Below are positions 1 to 10,217 of a stretch of DNA of 64,000 nt, piece after piece. The position numbers and the translations under genes are program-made. The DNA comes from Apostichopus japonicus (taxonomy: Eukaryota; Echinodermata; Holothuroidea; Aspidochirotida; Stichopodidae): NCBI RefSeq assembly GCF_037975245.1, contig NC_092575.1:2859001-2923000 (forward strand), written 5' to 3'. Position 1 is the first letter of the stretch. Each line of letters begins with the position of its first letter. The notes under the pieces were generated by a model, which was not told the DNA's origin, made no database searches, and saw only the letters and a list, made by a program, of their open reading frames with translations.

Positions 1-613
1 TCCTGAGATTATAGCTAGTGTGTCGACACAGTGATTTCAGTTCTGCATGAAGCGGGTGATTTTCTTCTCTTTGAATATTCCTGCTTAGTCTGATAAATTC
101 ACGCCTAGCTCCACCATTGACCTGATCAAAAACGTCAGACGGATAGTAGCTCAACTCCTAAGGACGATGACTGACACTCAAATAATGTCGGGCAGATGCT
201 ATGTTGAAGGGTGGAGGAGGGGGGAGGAGGAGGGGTGGAGGAGGAGGGGGGAGGGGAACTGCATTTATGTCCTCTTTCCATCCATATTTGAGAGGTTGGC
301 TACATCTATGGTACCCATTCTTAAACTTGAGAGAAAGAGTGGGCATGAGGAGGAGGGGGGGTGGGGAGAGTGAGGTAGGAGCATGACAGTGTACCTATAT
401 TGATATAGGAACCAGATGTGGATTGCAGTCATTGGATTAATCTGACAACCCTATCCCCAATAAGAGCCACCCCCCCCGGTCCTCCAGGCCTAACAAAATA
501 GTCTGTGAAAGGCTTTCTAGTTTCAGGATTCCACGTCGTTGGAATTTATGGAAAGGTGAAAGTTTTAATTTTGTGTGGGAAGCCTTCAATTTGTCTTGTG
601 TTCTTTCTTTCAG
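1..613. other. Non-coding flank (probable intron) before a terminal exon
   Basis: No supported coding sequence. It contains purine-rich GGAGGGG-type low-complexity stretches at about 205-260 and 340-375 that create spurious glycine/arginine open frames. Because a spliced terminal exon begins at 614, at least the right part is probably intron of a gene whose other exons lie to the left of the window. Confidence 0.4.
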
Positions 614-703
614 GACGATCTCTTGCCAGAGAACCAGGAAGGAGACGAAGTGGATGAAATTCTTGCCGTTTGTCTGAAAGAAGCGACCCAAAGCTCACAG
701 TGA
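614..703 (+). CDS. 3'-terminal coding exon of an unidentified gene
   Basis: A pyrimidine-rich tract ending in TTTCTTTCAG (604-613) is followed by 29 open codons and a TGA at 701-703. The peptide begins DDLLPENQEGDEVDEILAVC and ends KEATQSSQ. It is acidic, helix-prone, and its codon pattern looks coding rather than random. The reading frame is phase 0 at the acceptor. No family could be recognised from 29 residues, and no upstream exon is visible in the 613 bases available, so the gene must extend off the left edge. It is too short to exclude a chance open segment. Confidence 0.5.
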   Translation, partial: DDLLPENQEGDEVDEILAVCLKEATQSSQ

Positions 704-3079
704 GACCAAAATTCCAGTTCATAAAACGGACAAGATGGGCATCTAAACCATATATAGGGAGCTCGCGGATCATGTCCTCTCCTTTCTCCCTGCATCATAT
801 TTTGGTCTTTTGGGTGGTTTTAAAGAATTTTTAAGAAATGTCTCATTTGCCTCATCAATAAGCAAGTTCGTACGCAACTATTTTTTCATGTTCTGATCAA
901 ATTGCGACGTTGTGTGTGTTACAGAAGTGTCACCGAGCCTTTGCACTGTCTCTGTTAGCCTAACTAGCTCTACGATGTAAATTGCATGCTACTTGTGTCC
1001 AGTTCTGATTTTGTTTTCTTAAAACTATCACTGTTGGACAAAGTGACTCATAACACGTCTGAGGCAGTTGCATGTGGAATGGCTCCCCTTCTCCTTCAGC
1101 AGTTGGGGGTAATCATACCATCCGTCTTGGATATTCCTAATTCGGTCGAAGAAGATTGGTCGGCGAAAATAAAAAAGGGAAGGCATTTTGTATTCTTATG
1201 ACAGAAATTTGGCAACAACAAGTGAAGCCTCGACAAATGAGTTATTTCTAAATATTTTCTCATCTCATTGAAGTAAACCAGATGTAAGGTATAGACATCC
1301 TATATTAAACGCAGAAAAGAAAAAAAATGAAACCAGAAAACCGAACCGTTAATCCTGGCTCCACGAGAATAATAAATGGGTTAGTTGGGATTAAAATTGG
1401 ATTAGTGCTATTAGGATTATATGCTGTTTCTAATGAGAGCAACAGGCAAATTAAAAAAATGATATAAAAAAGAAAAAAATCAGCAGGAGTAAACATTTGG
1501 GACTTTTGAAGAAAATTGGTGATAACAGGGTCAAAAGCTACATATCATTGTATGCAGATATATTCATTTCATAATTGACATAAAATTCCTTCTTTGAGTC
1601 AGAGATTAGTCGATTTTATGTGAATGTGGGAGCTATAGAGGTAAATGAGTCTAGGAGGTAACTTTTTTTAGTCTGCCAGATATTAAACTGTATTCCACAA
1701 AACTGCGCGATTTGGAATGTAAATTTAGAGGGGGTAAGATGGCCATAATTTATTCTTCACAACAAAATAGAGGAAGAAGAAAAAGCCTAGTTTAATGTAA
1801 ATTAATTAAAATTTGATGGCTGCTTGGAGTTTCCTTTATGTATGAGGGTGTCTCTTGAAAGAAAAACGAGGTATATAACTGGACAGGTTTAGGAGTGAAT
1901 GAAAGAAGGGAAGATATCAGGGGGAGGGGGCTAGGGGGTGAGACAAGGGTTGGAGGTAGAGGAATCGAGTAGGTGATGAGAGAAGAATTTTTATATCTGT
2001 TTATTTATTGGTGCTTTATATCCAATATGTCGCTAGAAACCACCATCTGATATCAGTGGGCATTATTTATTTTTCTTGTGTAAATATTGTTTTACTTTTT
2101 GCTCCAATTTCTTTCATGTGCATTTTTGTCCTCGTTAGAGCTAACGATGGAAACCATATTGTAGTGATGAGTCGTGCAACTCATGTTGTGGTATAAATTT
2201 GGAGGGGGGGTGTGTAGGGGTTGTAAGTTTGATTCGTGCGCGCAACATTTCCTCATTTCCACTTCCAGAAGGTAAAATTGAAATGAGCGTAATCTTTAGC
2301 ATTTTGATCTTTCTTGCCTACAGCTCTCTGTACCTATCAGCCCTTCCCCCTTTATAATCCCCCCCCCAACCCCTAGTCCTTTCTACTCCCTCAAAGATTG
2401 TATGACCTGTATATACATGCTGCCAGATTTTGTGATGATGGGATACTTCTTATAAAGAAGCCGATGGAGGTTAAAGAAGGTAGTTTGAACTTAGTCTTGA
2501 AACAAGTTGGCTCTGCCTCAAAATATGATACAAATTTTTCCTTTAACTACGGAAGCGTTATCCTGCCGTACACTGACACACACACACACAAAATCGAAAT
2601 TTCGAAAAGTTTTATCCTTATTTCCGAAACTTTTTATCTTTTATTTTTATTTTATTTATTTTTTCGTGTGGCACCAATACGCTTCCGTACTATACAGTTA
2701 TCGCAATTTGAATTGTCCAAGTTACTTTGGAAGTGAAAAATTTATGACGTGTTGTCTACAATATTGAAACGTAAATACAGTGATTCAATCCTCGTGTGGT
2801 GCCAGTAAGCTTGTACTTACCGTTTACGTAAAATGACTTGCTGAATGCTACGAATCCTCACCAGTCTTTTCTAAAGAGGCTTACTTCTTCAGGAAGGGAG
2901 GATTTATCTTGATTCTTCCTTCTCCATTTTCTTTTTTGCCCCTTTCTATTTTTTTGTATCTTTGTATATGATGTACATACTACTCAAATACACTTTTATG
3001 TACATTTAAAGGATATTTCGTCTTTGTTTTGTTCTTGGGAGTTTCGCATAACATACTCCATATAATTTCCCCAATCGAC
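704..3079. other. Intergenic or 3'UTR sequence, nothing recognised
   Basis: AT-rich non-coding sequence following the terminal exon. An ORF at 986-1201 has no recognisable domain and no splice support. There are short G-rich runs (about 1920-1940) and a short CA repeat (about 2575-2590). AATAAA-like words occur, so part may be 3'UTR of the preceding gene. Confidence 0.4.
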
Positions 3080-3446
3080 TTAAAGGCATTGAAGACTCGC
3101 CCCAAACCGCGTGCGGCCATCTGAAAAAAATTAACTTTCTGTTGCTTGCAAGTGACGTTTTGTTCGTGTCGCTACAAAATGCAGACAGTAATGAAATGTG
3201 ATACCTTGTTACCTTGTTATCTTTAGCTAGACCCTAGATGTTCATCGCTGTATCGTTTATACACTGCTGTGGGTATTGACCGCAGCTGTATATACGCACT
3301 GTACACTAGTGTCTAATTACCGACGGTAGCAAGCTGTGTGTGTATTTTCTGGGATCGATGGTTGTGTCTAACACTTCTGTTACACCTCATTCGAAACTAG
3401 GTCAGATTACCGGCATTAGACGTTTCTTTTTGCGCGAGTGTTTACA
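3080..3446 (-). mobile_element. MITE copy 1 (about 370 bp, TTAAAGG/CCTTTAA termini)
   Basis: This copy is inverted relative to three further copies at about 29.74, 36.70 and 58.65 kb. Shared landmarks are the terminal TTAAAGGCATTGAAGACTCG, the block GCTACAAAATGCAGACAGTA, and the block CGATCGATGGTGGTGTCTAA-like segment near ATTACCGACGGTAGCAAGCT. It has no coding capacity. The ends suit insertion at TTAA, as piggyBac-type elements do, but no transposase is present to confirm this. Confidence 0.75.
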
Positions 3447-3743
3447 CACTACATTTTCCAAGCAATGAGAGGTATCCAAAGCCCACCGCACACTATTCCA
3501 CTGATCACGACCCCCGACTCAACTCGACTGTCGTTTTGGGGAAAATCGTGAGTAGTCGGGTAGTGTGCGTGTGTTTCATCATGATTTTGCGTCGGCTTTA
3601 CTCGGTAAAATCCCGACTGGCAGTCGTACAGGATGTTCACGATTGAAACTACAGTTTTAAGATATAACAATCGCGTATTTATACATTTGTATGTGACCTT
3701 AACGAGCTCCTGTCGTTAACAGCAAACAGTCGGACTAGGACTA

Positions 3744-5172
3744 GTTAATAATAATAATAATAAATGAACTTATAAAGCGCTAAAATCTACGAAGTATTCA
3801 ATAGCGCTGTACAACCCTAATAGAACGCCAACTTGAAAAAATGAGTCTTCAAACAAGACTTGAACTGACTGAGAGTGGGAGAACTCCGCACAGATATGGG
3901 CAGAGCTTGGGCCCGGCTGATGGAAAGGCACGGTCGCCATAGGTTTTCAGTTTAGTTCTGGGAACAGTGAGAGTGATTGTATTGCTAGAACGCAAGGTAT
4001 AAAGAGTATTGACCTGGAAGGACAGATCTTCTTGACAAATAGGCGGGTGCCATTCCATGAATGCACTTATACACCAGGAGCAGTAGGCTACTTTGAACTT
4101 AATTCTGAATTCAACAGGCAACCAGTGCAAAGAATGGAGGATACTCAACGATGGTGTGTTGAAGTCATAGCAGTCTACAACAAGCCTGGCTGCGCTGTTC
4201 TGCAGACGTTTGCAGTCTCTGAATCAGATACCCTGGAATACCCTGGAGCAAACTATTGCAATAATCCAAATGGCTATGAATAAATGAATGAACCAAGGTG
4301 CTCATAGTTCTAGAAGACATATGTTTCCTAATCTTCTTTAGATTAAAAATATAATAGAAACCAGTCTTGCAAACTTTACTGATATGTTTATCCATTTTCA
4401 TGTGTCTGTCGAAAATAACCCCGAGGTTGCGGACCTGATCACAAGAAGCAATGGAAGCACCACGAACTTTGATAGACTTATTGACGACCTTTGTGAGCTG
4501 GACTGGAGTGCCGAGAATAATGAACTCAGTTTTACTATCGTTCAGCTTCAATTTATGAGCAGCCATCCAATCCCTAATATCAGAGATACAATTTTGCATA
4601 AGATTGAAAGCATCGATTTCTGTGGTGTTATGCAGCGGTTTAAAGCTGTGAATCAACTGAGTATCATCAGCATAAGCAAAACCTGTGTCCAGATGTGTAG
4701 AAATGACTCGGAACTGAGATGCAGTGTACAGCGTGAAACACAGCGGACCTAGACACGAGCCTTGTGGAACTCCATGCTCGGCAGGGATTTCCTCGGAATA
4801 TACACCATCTAGCGAGACAAACTGTGACCTGGTCCCAAGGTAATTGATGAACCAGTTGAGAGCAGTGTTCTTAATACCAAACTCATGTTCCAAAATGTTC
4901 ACCAAAACAGAATGATCTACCGTATCAACGGCGGAACTGAGGTCTAGAAGTATCATAAGCACAACGTTTTGTTTATCAATAGACTGCATGATTTCTGAAT
5001 GAATCTTGAGCAAGGCAGTCTCAGTGGAATAGTGCTGTCTATATGCGGACTGAAATGCAGGTAAAGGGCAATGACGATTACAATGTTGCAAAACTTGATT
5101 CGCTACAACTGTCTCCACAAGCTTGGAGATAAATTGGAGGTTACTCACCGGTCTGAGATTATTCAATTCCGG
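3744..5172 (-). mobile_element. 5'-truncated CR1/L2/jockey-like non-LTR retrotransposon
   Basis: On the minus strand the element runs from about 5172 (start of the surviving reverse transcriptase) to a short (ATT)n tail at 3745-3763, the usual 3' end of CR1/L2-type elements. The pol reading frame occupies 5166-3849 with a break near 4150-4165. The 5' two thirds (ORF1, endonuclease) are missing, as is common after incomplete reverse transcription. The clade name is from family resemblance only. Confidence 0.85.
3849..5166 (-). pseudogene. Reverse transcriptase remnant, frameshifted
   Basis: The 5166-4165 frame gives about 333 residues of a non-LTR reverse transcriptase: RPVSNLQFISKLVE finger motif, the PQGSCLGPLCFTLY motif, the catalytic YADDTQL box, and the NLGVIFDRHMKMDKHI thumb region. 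The C-terminal part continues in another frame (4148-3849) with LHWLPVEFRIKFKVAY and VPRTKLKTYGDRAF, both characteristic of the CR1/L2/jockey group. The frame change between the two parts and the missing N-terminus make this a dead copy. Confidence 0.88.
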
Positions 5173-5715
5173 TGGGAGAGTAGGCTAGTAGCCTAGTTGT
5201 ACTGAATGTGTCACAACTACATACTAAACATGAGTATCATTACGGATGCGGTCCGTATCATGGGCGCAGATCAGTCGGGTGTTACTAAAACGAATGACAA
5301 TTGCGTTACACATAACGAATGACAATATGTTGTACACACTAAAAAAATGCGTTGACTAAAACGAATGACAGTAGGTATCTAGATCTAGTAAAGTACGGAC
5401 AAGATAAAAACGCACCTTATAGTAAGCGAAATTGTAAGTCTGATTTTAAAAGTAAATTTAACGTCATTTTTCCGATATTAATTGTTAGAAACTAACAATA
5501 CTATATAATCTTGAAAAGGCTTCAGTTATCTTTCTATATAAATCTACAGAGGTAAAAAGCACAGCACTCAAGCGCAATCTCACACAAAAACTTTCCCTGT
5601 GATTTCTATCCGTAAATTACACCAAAACCCTGCAACCACGTAACATGCGATTTTCCTCAAATTAATTTTGCGCAAAAAACCAATAACCGCATTTACTCCA
5701 CTCCGTTAATCATTC

Positions 5716-7015
5716 CAGGGCCGTCTTAACGCATGGGCCCACTGGGCCCTGGCCCAGGGCCCCGCGATGTCAGGGGCCCCGCAATCGTAATAACCCCATG
5801 TCTTAATCTGGGAGGAAAACTTATTGAATAGGCCATTATGCCTGATTGAATTCGATACTTGACAACTTGTGACGAGAGTTGGTCAAACACTTGAGAGTTT
5901 GACATTAAATATTCGAATTTGAGTTGGCAACCCTGGAATATACAATGGGGCTTACACAGAAGGCTTGGCACAGAGAAACTGTTACTCCGTAACTATAAGA
6001 AAGAGAAAATTGCCTCAGCCACGTAAGGCATAAAGGCCACGTAAGGCATAAGGCCACGTAAGGCATAAAATTTGAAAACCGTGGGCAATACCTCACTACC
6101 AAACCTAAACAAAAGGAGCCACCACTTGTGTCCAAGCTCACCTATACACCCCATGTCAAAACCACGCATTTGAAAAAAAAAAACACTTTTGAAACATTGG
6201 CACTTAATCTCGCAACACGCGGAATTATCCAAACTGTTTCCAAAAGAACCGATTCTAGCCTACAAAAGGGCCAAAAATCTCAAAGATTTACTTTGTTAAC
6301 TTAAGGTTTCGTACTAACGAAGAAAAAGCTGACTCTCAAGGTTCACACGAAGCTCTTTTAGATGCTCTTATATCTGCACTATGAGTCCATAGAAACTCGT
6401 GCACAGAAAATATATGCATTTTGAGAACGAGACGCCCAGGCCGAATGTAAAATATTCAAAGGCTACTACTGATGAAGCTCCTCCTATAAAGTTTGAGAGC
6501 AGAAACCGGTCTAGTTGGTCATAAGAACCTACGCTAGTCTCTCCTACTTTTAACAGTACAATCAATTCACCTAATAGGTGCAATTATGTTTCACCATGAG
6601 GAGCATGCTATAAGTCCATGTTCCTCGGGCCCTCCCTAGAAAATACTTCATGTTCTTGGCGACTACGTTGCGTTAGATAGTGTAAAGCCGCCTACACCCC
6701 CTTTCAGTTGAAAGACTCAACACAAGGGTGTTACAAATGGTGAGTCCAGTATTGGTAGGGAAGGGATGGAGGGCAACTGGAAGATTACTCTTCTATAATG
6801 TATTTCTTCTTTTTTTAGATATATCACGTATGTTATTCAGCTAAAGTTTTATGCTTTCTGCGCGACATAGGGAGGGGTGGTAAATGCAGGCATGTCTATG
6901 CTTGAGCGATTGTCAAGGATGTCAATTTTTCACACAACTTTTTCGAACTCACTTGATTGAGGGGCCCCGCTCTATTGCCGGGCCCAGGGCCCGGTGATCT
7001 CTTAAGACGGCCCTG
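5716..7015. mobile_element. Innermost hAT-like non-autonomous transposon (1300 bp)
   Basis: It begins CAGGGCCGTCTTAACGCATG and ends with the reverse complement of CAGGGCCGTCTTAAGAGATC. A perfect 8-bp duplication, AATCATTC, flanks it (5708-5715 and 7016-7023). Ends of CAGGG type and 8-bp duplications are hAT features. Strongly GC-rich inner ends (GGGCCCTGGCCCAGGGCCCC-like) contrast with an AT-rich core. No transposase frame was found. Confidence 0.88.
6016..6068. repeat. Three copies of GGCCACGTAAGGCATAAA inside the hAT-like element
   Basis: The words CACGTAAGGCATAAAGGC, CACGTAAGGCATAAGGC and CACGTAAGGCATAAAA follow each other directly. Short internal tandem arrays of this kind are common in non-autonomous hAT elements. 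Confidence 0.8.
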
Positions 7016-7264
7016 AATCATTCTATCTCCACGCCTCCCTCTCCACCCACCTCTCTCTCCACCTCAGGCTCCACACTCAACACTGTGTGTAGTTGTCATT
7101 CGTTGTCATTCGCTGTCATTCGCTGTCATTCGCTGTCATTCGCTGTCATTCGCAAATGATAATTAACCCTGCACAAAGTCAATTGTCATTCGGTCATTCG
7201 CTGTCATTCGTTTTAGTTTGTCCCAGATCAGTCTTGGATAATGATGGGGACGCGTATCTGTTCT

Positions 7265-7757
7265 CTGATACTATCTAAGCGGAGCGCGACCATTGGTTCG
7301 CACGTAGCGTAGAAGAATTTTTTTTGGCAAACGTACCTCCCAGATCGCCGGAACTAACAATTCTCAGACCCAATGATGCTCCCAAACCTCTTTAAATTTG
7401 AGATCTTATGGCTAAGAAATTTAGTTTGGGGAAATACATGGGCGTCTGCAGAAGAAAAAAAACCAGGGGACAAATAATCCAAGTAGACTTTTATATACAA
7501 TGGGTCTTGGCTCCTCTCCTAGAACACGATTATAGACTGCCGCAAATGCGATTTCCTTTCAATATTTCACAACTGTGGATAAATGTAATGATATGAGAAC
7601 TGCTGCATGTCATTTTCACAATGTTGGATCAAACTGCGCCAAAATACAGGGAAATTTGCAATGCAGCGATTGGTCAAGACAAATTGGTGGAGACACGGTA
7701 TATCATGTCCCCAGAGCTGAAAAAGTTGGTGGGGACGCGTCCCGCTGTCCCCACCAG
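7265..7757. repeat. Transposon core shared with 7.92 and 9.11 kb
   Basis: The words CTATCTAAGCGGAGCG, a GTAGCG/GGAGCGTA segment, a T-run, and CAGATCGCCGGAA occur in order here. The same order is found at about 7925-8040 and 9108-9210. It belongs to the outer element at this site. The ORFs in it have no recognisable product. Confidence 0.55.
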
Positions 7758-7919
7758 GATCTGCGCCCATGGTCCGTCTAGCTAATTCATTTCGGAAAAA
7801 AAAGTAAAAACTTCTCTCGGTGAAAGCCTGTGTCGTTTTTTGGTGATATTTAGTAACAAAATGTGTCACGGTTAGATATGCGCGTTGCGAGTAATTTGCC
7901 AAGGGAGGGGCAAAGCTTG

Positions 7920-8535
7920 TAGGCAAACTAACTAAGCGTGCCGCCACAATGAGTTGGCGCGAAGCGTAAACCATATTTTGGCCGAAAGTACCTCCCAGAT
8001 CGCTGGAAATGGCACTTCCGAGGCCTTGTTTATAAATTGCATCTAAGCTTTTCTATTTTGAAATTACTAGCGATATCATAAAAAAAAATATGCAAAAGGG
8101 GGTGGTCTCTCCCCCCCCCCCCCCCTTGGCTTCGCGCCTGCAGTTAGAAATCTGGTAGAAAACAGGCCAAATGGAAACCCAGTTGACCCATATCGATGCA
8201 TGTGGATCACACATGATCGACGAGCTTACACTCATTCACAAGAGATGTACATATATTATGATAATTATCAGGAGTGACAACCTGCTATACGGTCACAGGT
8301 CACAGAAACGACCACGAAGAGTCATTTACCTCATGCGGCATGTATTGGATGAAGTTTTAGCCACCGCCAAATATGATTTGGATAAATAATCTCACGCATT
8401 ATTTATATTTATAGCCACAAAAAACTATGCCATCAAATATTGGGTGGGATATTAGATACTATATCCCCCCACCTAAAATATTTGGGGGAGATGTCCCCAC
8501 CCCGTCCCCCTATGCATGATCGCAGCCCATGCCCT
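7920..8535. mobile_element. Probable degenerate DNA-transposon copy
   Basis: This stretch holds a divergent copy of the core seen at 7.27 and 9.11 kb (AAGCGTGCCGCCACAATGAG, then CAGATCGCTGGAAATG). Near its right edge is GATCGCAGCCCATG (8519-8532), resembling the GATCTGCGCCCATG terminus of the outer element at 5.26-7.77 kb. A 17-base C-run is at about 8110-8125. Clean ends and a duplication were not found. Confidence 0.4.
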
Positions 8536-9007
8536 CATGCACTTGACGACAAAAATAGTTTTCCTCGAACAACTTTGGTTCACCACCATTCAAACGTTAT
8601 TTCCACAACATTTCAGCAAATTTGGAGAAACACTCTAGGTCTAGCATGTTTAACGTTTTCAGAAAATGACCTCTCGTGAACTCAAACGACCTTCATAACT
8701 CCACTAACCACTTCAGACAAATCGAATGCAAAATGACGAAATGGCAGTCAATCAAACACCTTCAAAATTAGTGCTTCAGAACCTCATATATCTCTTTTTC
8801 TTAGATTGAAAGACTTTCGTATGTTCTGCACCGACTTTACAGAGATTTCCATCATTTCTGCTTTCATTTTATTCGTATAACCTAGCCCTACAGGATGGGT
8901 TAGTCGGTCTCTCTCGGACATTTTGGCTAGTTCCGACTTCTGAAGCACTAAATTCTTTGAATTTGTACACGTATTCCGACGCCATAAAGTGAACAGCGCC
9001 CCCAAAC
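8536..9007. other. Intergenic, nothing recognised
   Basis: AT-rich non-coding sequence. The ORF at 9005-8784 (-) has no recognisable domain. No repeat ends were identified. Confidence 0.3.
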
Positions 9008-9560
9008 CAAAGGAGACGACAACATCAAATGAGACAACCAGTGGCGGAGCTAGGGGTCTTGGTCAGAGGGGGGGGGGGGCAAGAATGGTCTGTAGGGGCG
9101 CTTTCGACACTATCTAAGCGGAGCGCCACCACAGGTTGGCGCGGAGCGTACAGATTTTTTTTTTAGTCAAGATCGCCGGAAATGAGCCTTTCCGGGCCTT
9201 GCTAATTTGATAAAAACTTTGATAAATTACCATAAAGACCGCCGTTAGAGCATTTTGTCAGAAAATTACACCAACAAAATGTGACAAATGTCAATAGGTA
9301 GATGAGAGCGCAATAAAAAAAGTCAATAATCGCGAATAAGTAACTGGTACAAAGCTGAAAAGGGCGCTAGCAGTCCATTTGAGTCCGTCGGTGGGGGGGG
9401 GCATCCGCCCCCCTGACTGTATGGACTCTCCGCCACTGAAGACAACAGCATCAAAGTATACAACAACGTTGAAGCACACAACTTCATCAAAGGAGACAAC
9501 AACATCGAAGGAGACAACAACATTGAAGGAGATAACAACATTAAAGGAGACAACATAATC
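9008..9560. repeat. Minisatellite of about 18 bp (AAAGGAGACAACAACATC), interrupted by a transposon
   Basis: Units such as AAGGAGACGACAACATCAAA (9010) and TCAAAGGAGACAACAACATC (about 9486) lie on both sides of the element at 9039-9438 and continue to about 9560. The encoded Val/Ser repeats in ORFs on the minus strand are artefacts of this array. Confidence 0.7.
9039..9438. mobile_element. hAT-like non-autonomous element (400 bp)
   Basis: The termini are CAGTGGCGGAGCTAGG on the left and CTCCGCCACTG on the right, inverted. The flanks are GAGACAAC (9031-9038) and AAGACAAC (9439-9446), an 8-bp duplication with one mismatch, partly helped by the surrounding minisatellite. A run of 12 or more G follows the left end. 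It carries the same core as 7.27 and 7.92 kb. Confidence 0.7.
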
Positions 9561-10166
9561 AAAAGAGACAATTACATGATAACAGACAGCATAAAAGTTA
9601 AGCAACATAATACATTTCCCTCTCGACGTTCCAAACTTCAATGTCTGCGTCGCACGATTGCTATACCCTCATTCAGCTGACGTAACAACTGCCGGTGTAG
9701 CCTGCTTCAGGCCTTGCAGATATTATTACAAAGCCGTACTTATCCGATCTTTACAAATTTTTTGTTCAGCGTCTACAACAGAATTGCGTGTACAATAGAA
9801 TTGCCTCAGTGCATCGACTAATCTTTTTATTCCTGTATGTGCATTGGGCTACACACTATATACGGTTGGACAAAAAAAGCGTTATCGATCTGCACAGTTA
9901 CATAACAGCAACAACCATGGACAACAGTCTGCAGGCTGTTCATTTCTATTCCGTGCAAACTTCGTTTCGGTGAGGGTCATCGAGAGCTATGAACAACATT
10001 TTAACCAGTAACAGAGTTTTGGAGGTGTCTCTTTAAGTAGAGAAAGACAATAATTGGATGTTTCCTTGTGAATTGCAAACGGGAATGTGGCCGAACCACA
10101 GTGCTTTCTGTTGCTGGTGTTTCATAGGCTTTGACTTTATTTTGCCTTGTCCTGATTGTGTCCTAT
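9561..10166. promoter_or_regulatory. Upstream region of the fucosyltransferase gene
   Basis: No coding sequence is supported. A TATA-like word, ACTATATACGG, is at about 9853, but I cannot place the transcription start. Assignment as promoter or 5' UTR is by position only. Confidence 0.25.
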
Positions 10167-10217
10167 ATGAGAAAGGATCATTATACATTCGTTAGTATAA
10201 TTAGAAGTTCTCAAAAT

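Larger units (their letters stand above)
5277..7224. mobile_element. Nested DNA transposon, Mutator-like by its 9-bp target duplication
   Basis: The termini are GGGTGTTACTAAAACGAATG on the left and the reverse complement of GGGACAAACTAAAACGAATG on the right, 19 of 23 bases matching over the full repeat. AGATCAGTC occurs directly on both sides (5268-5276 and 7225-7233), a 9-bp target-site duplication. Subterminal CGAATGACA/TGTCATTCG words are reiterated: three on the left (about 5290-5372) and eight or so on the right (7097-7210). After removal of the inner hAT-like element it is about 640 bp and non-coding. Assignment to Mutator-like elements rests on duplication length only. Confidence 0.75.
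5259..7771. mobile_element. Outer DNA transposon with CATGGGCGCAGATC terminal inverted repeats
   Basis: CATGGGCGCAGATC at 5259-5272 is matched by its exact reverse complement at 7758-7771. The flanks are GTCCGTAT (5251-5258) and GTCCGTCT (7772-7779), an 8-bp duplication with one mismatch. Both internal ends carry a related GGGGACGCG segment. Without the element nested inside, its own length is about 555 bp, so it is non-autonomous. An 8-bp duplication suits the hAT superfamily. Confidence 0.75.

Noticed and set aside
7093-7278. ORF made of repeated ICHSLSFAV units
   Set aside because: It is the translation of the GCTGTCATTC subterminal repeats of the nested transposon.
10131-10217. Upstream extension of the fucosyltransferase frame
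   Set aside because: The open frame begins with TTG at 10131 after a stop at 10125; the ATG at 10167 is in a poor context, and starting at 10218 puts the membrane anchor near the N-terminus as expected for type II enzymes. The 10167 start remains possible.
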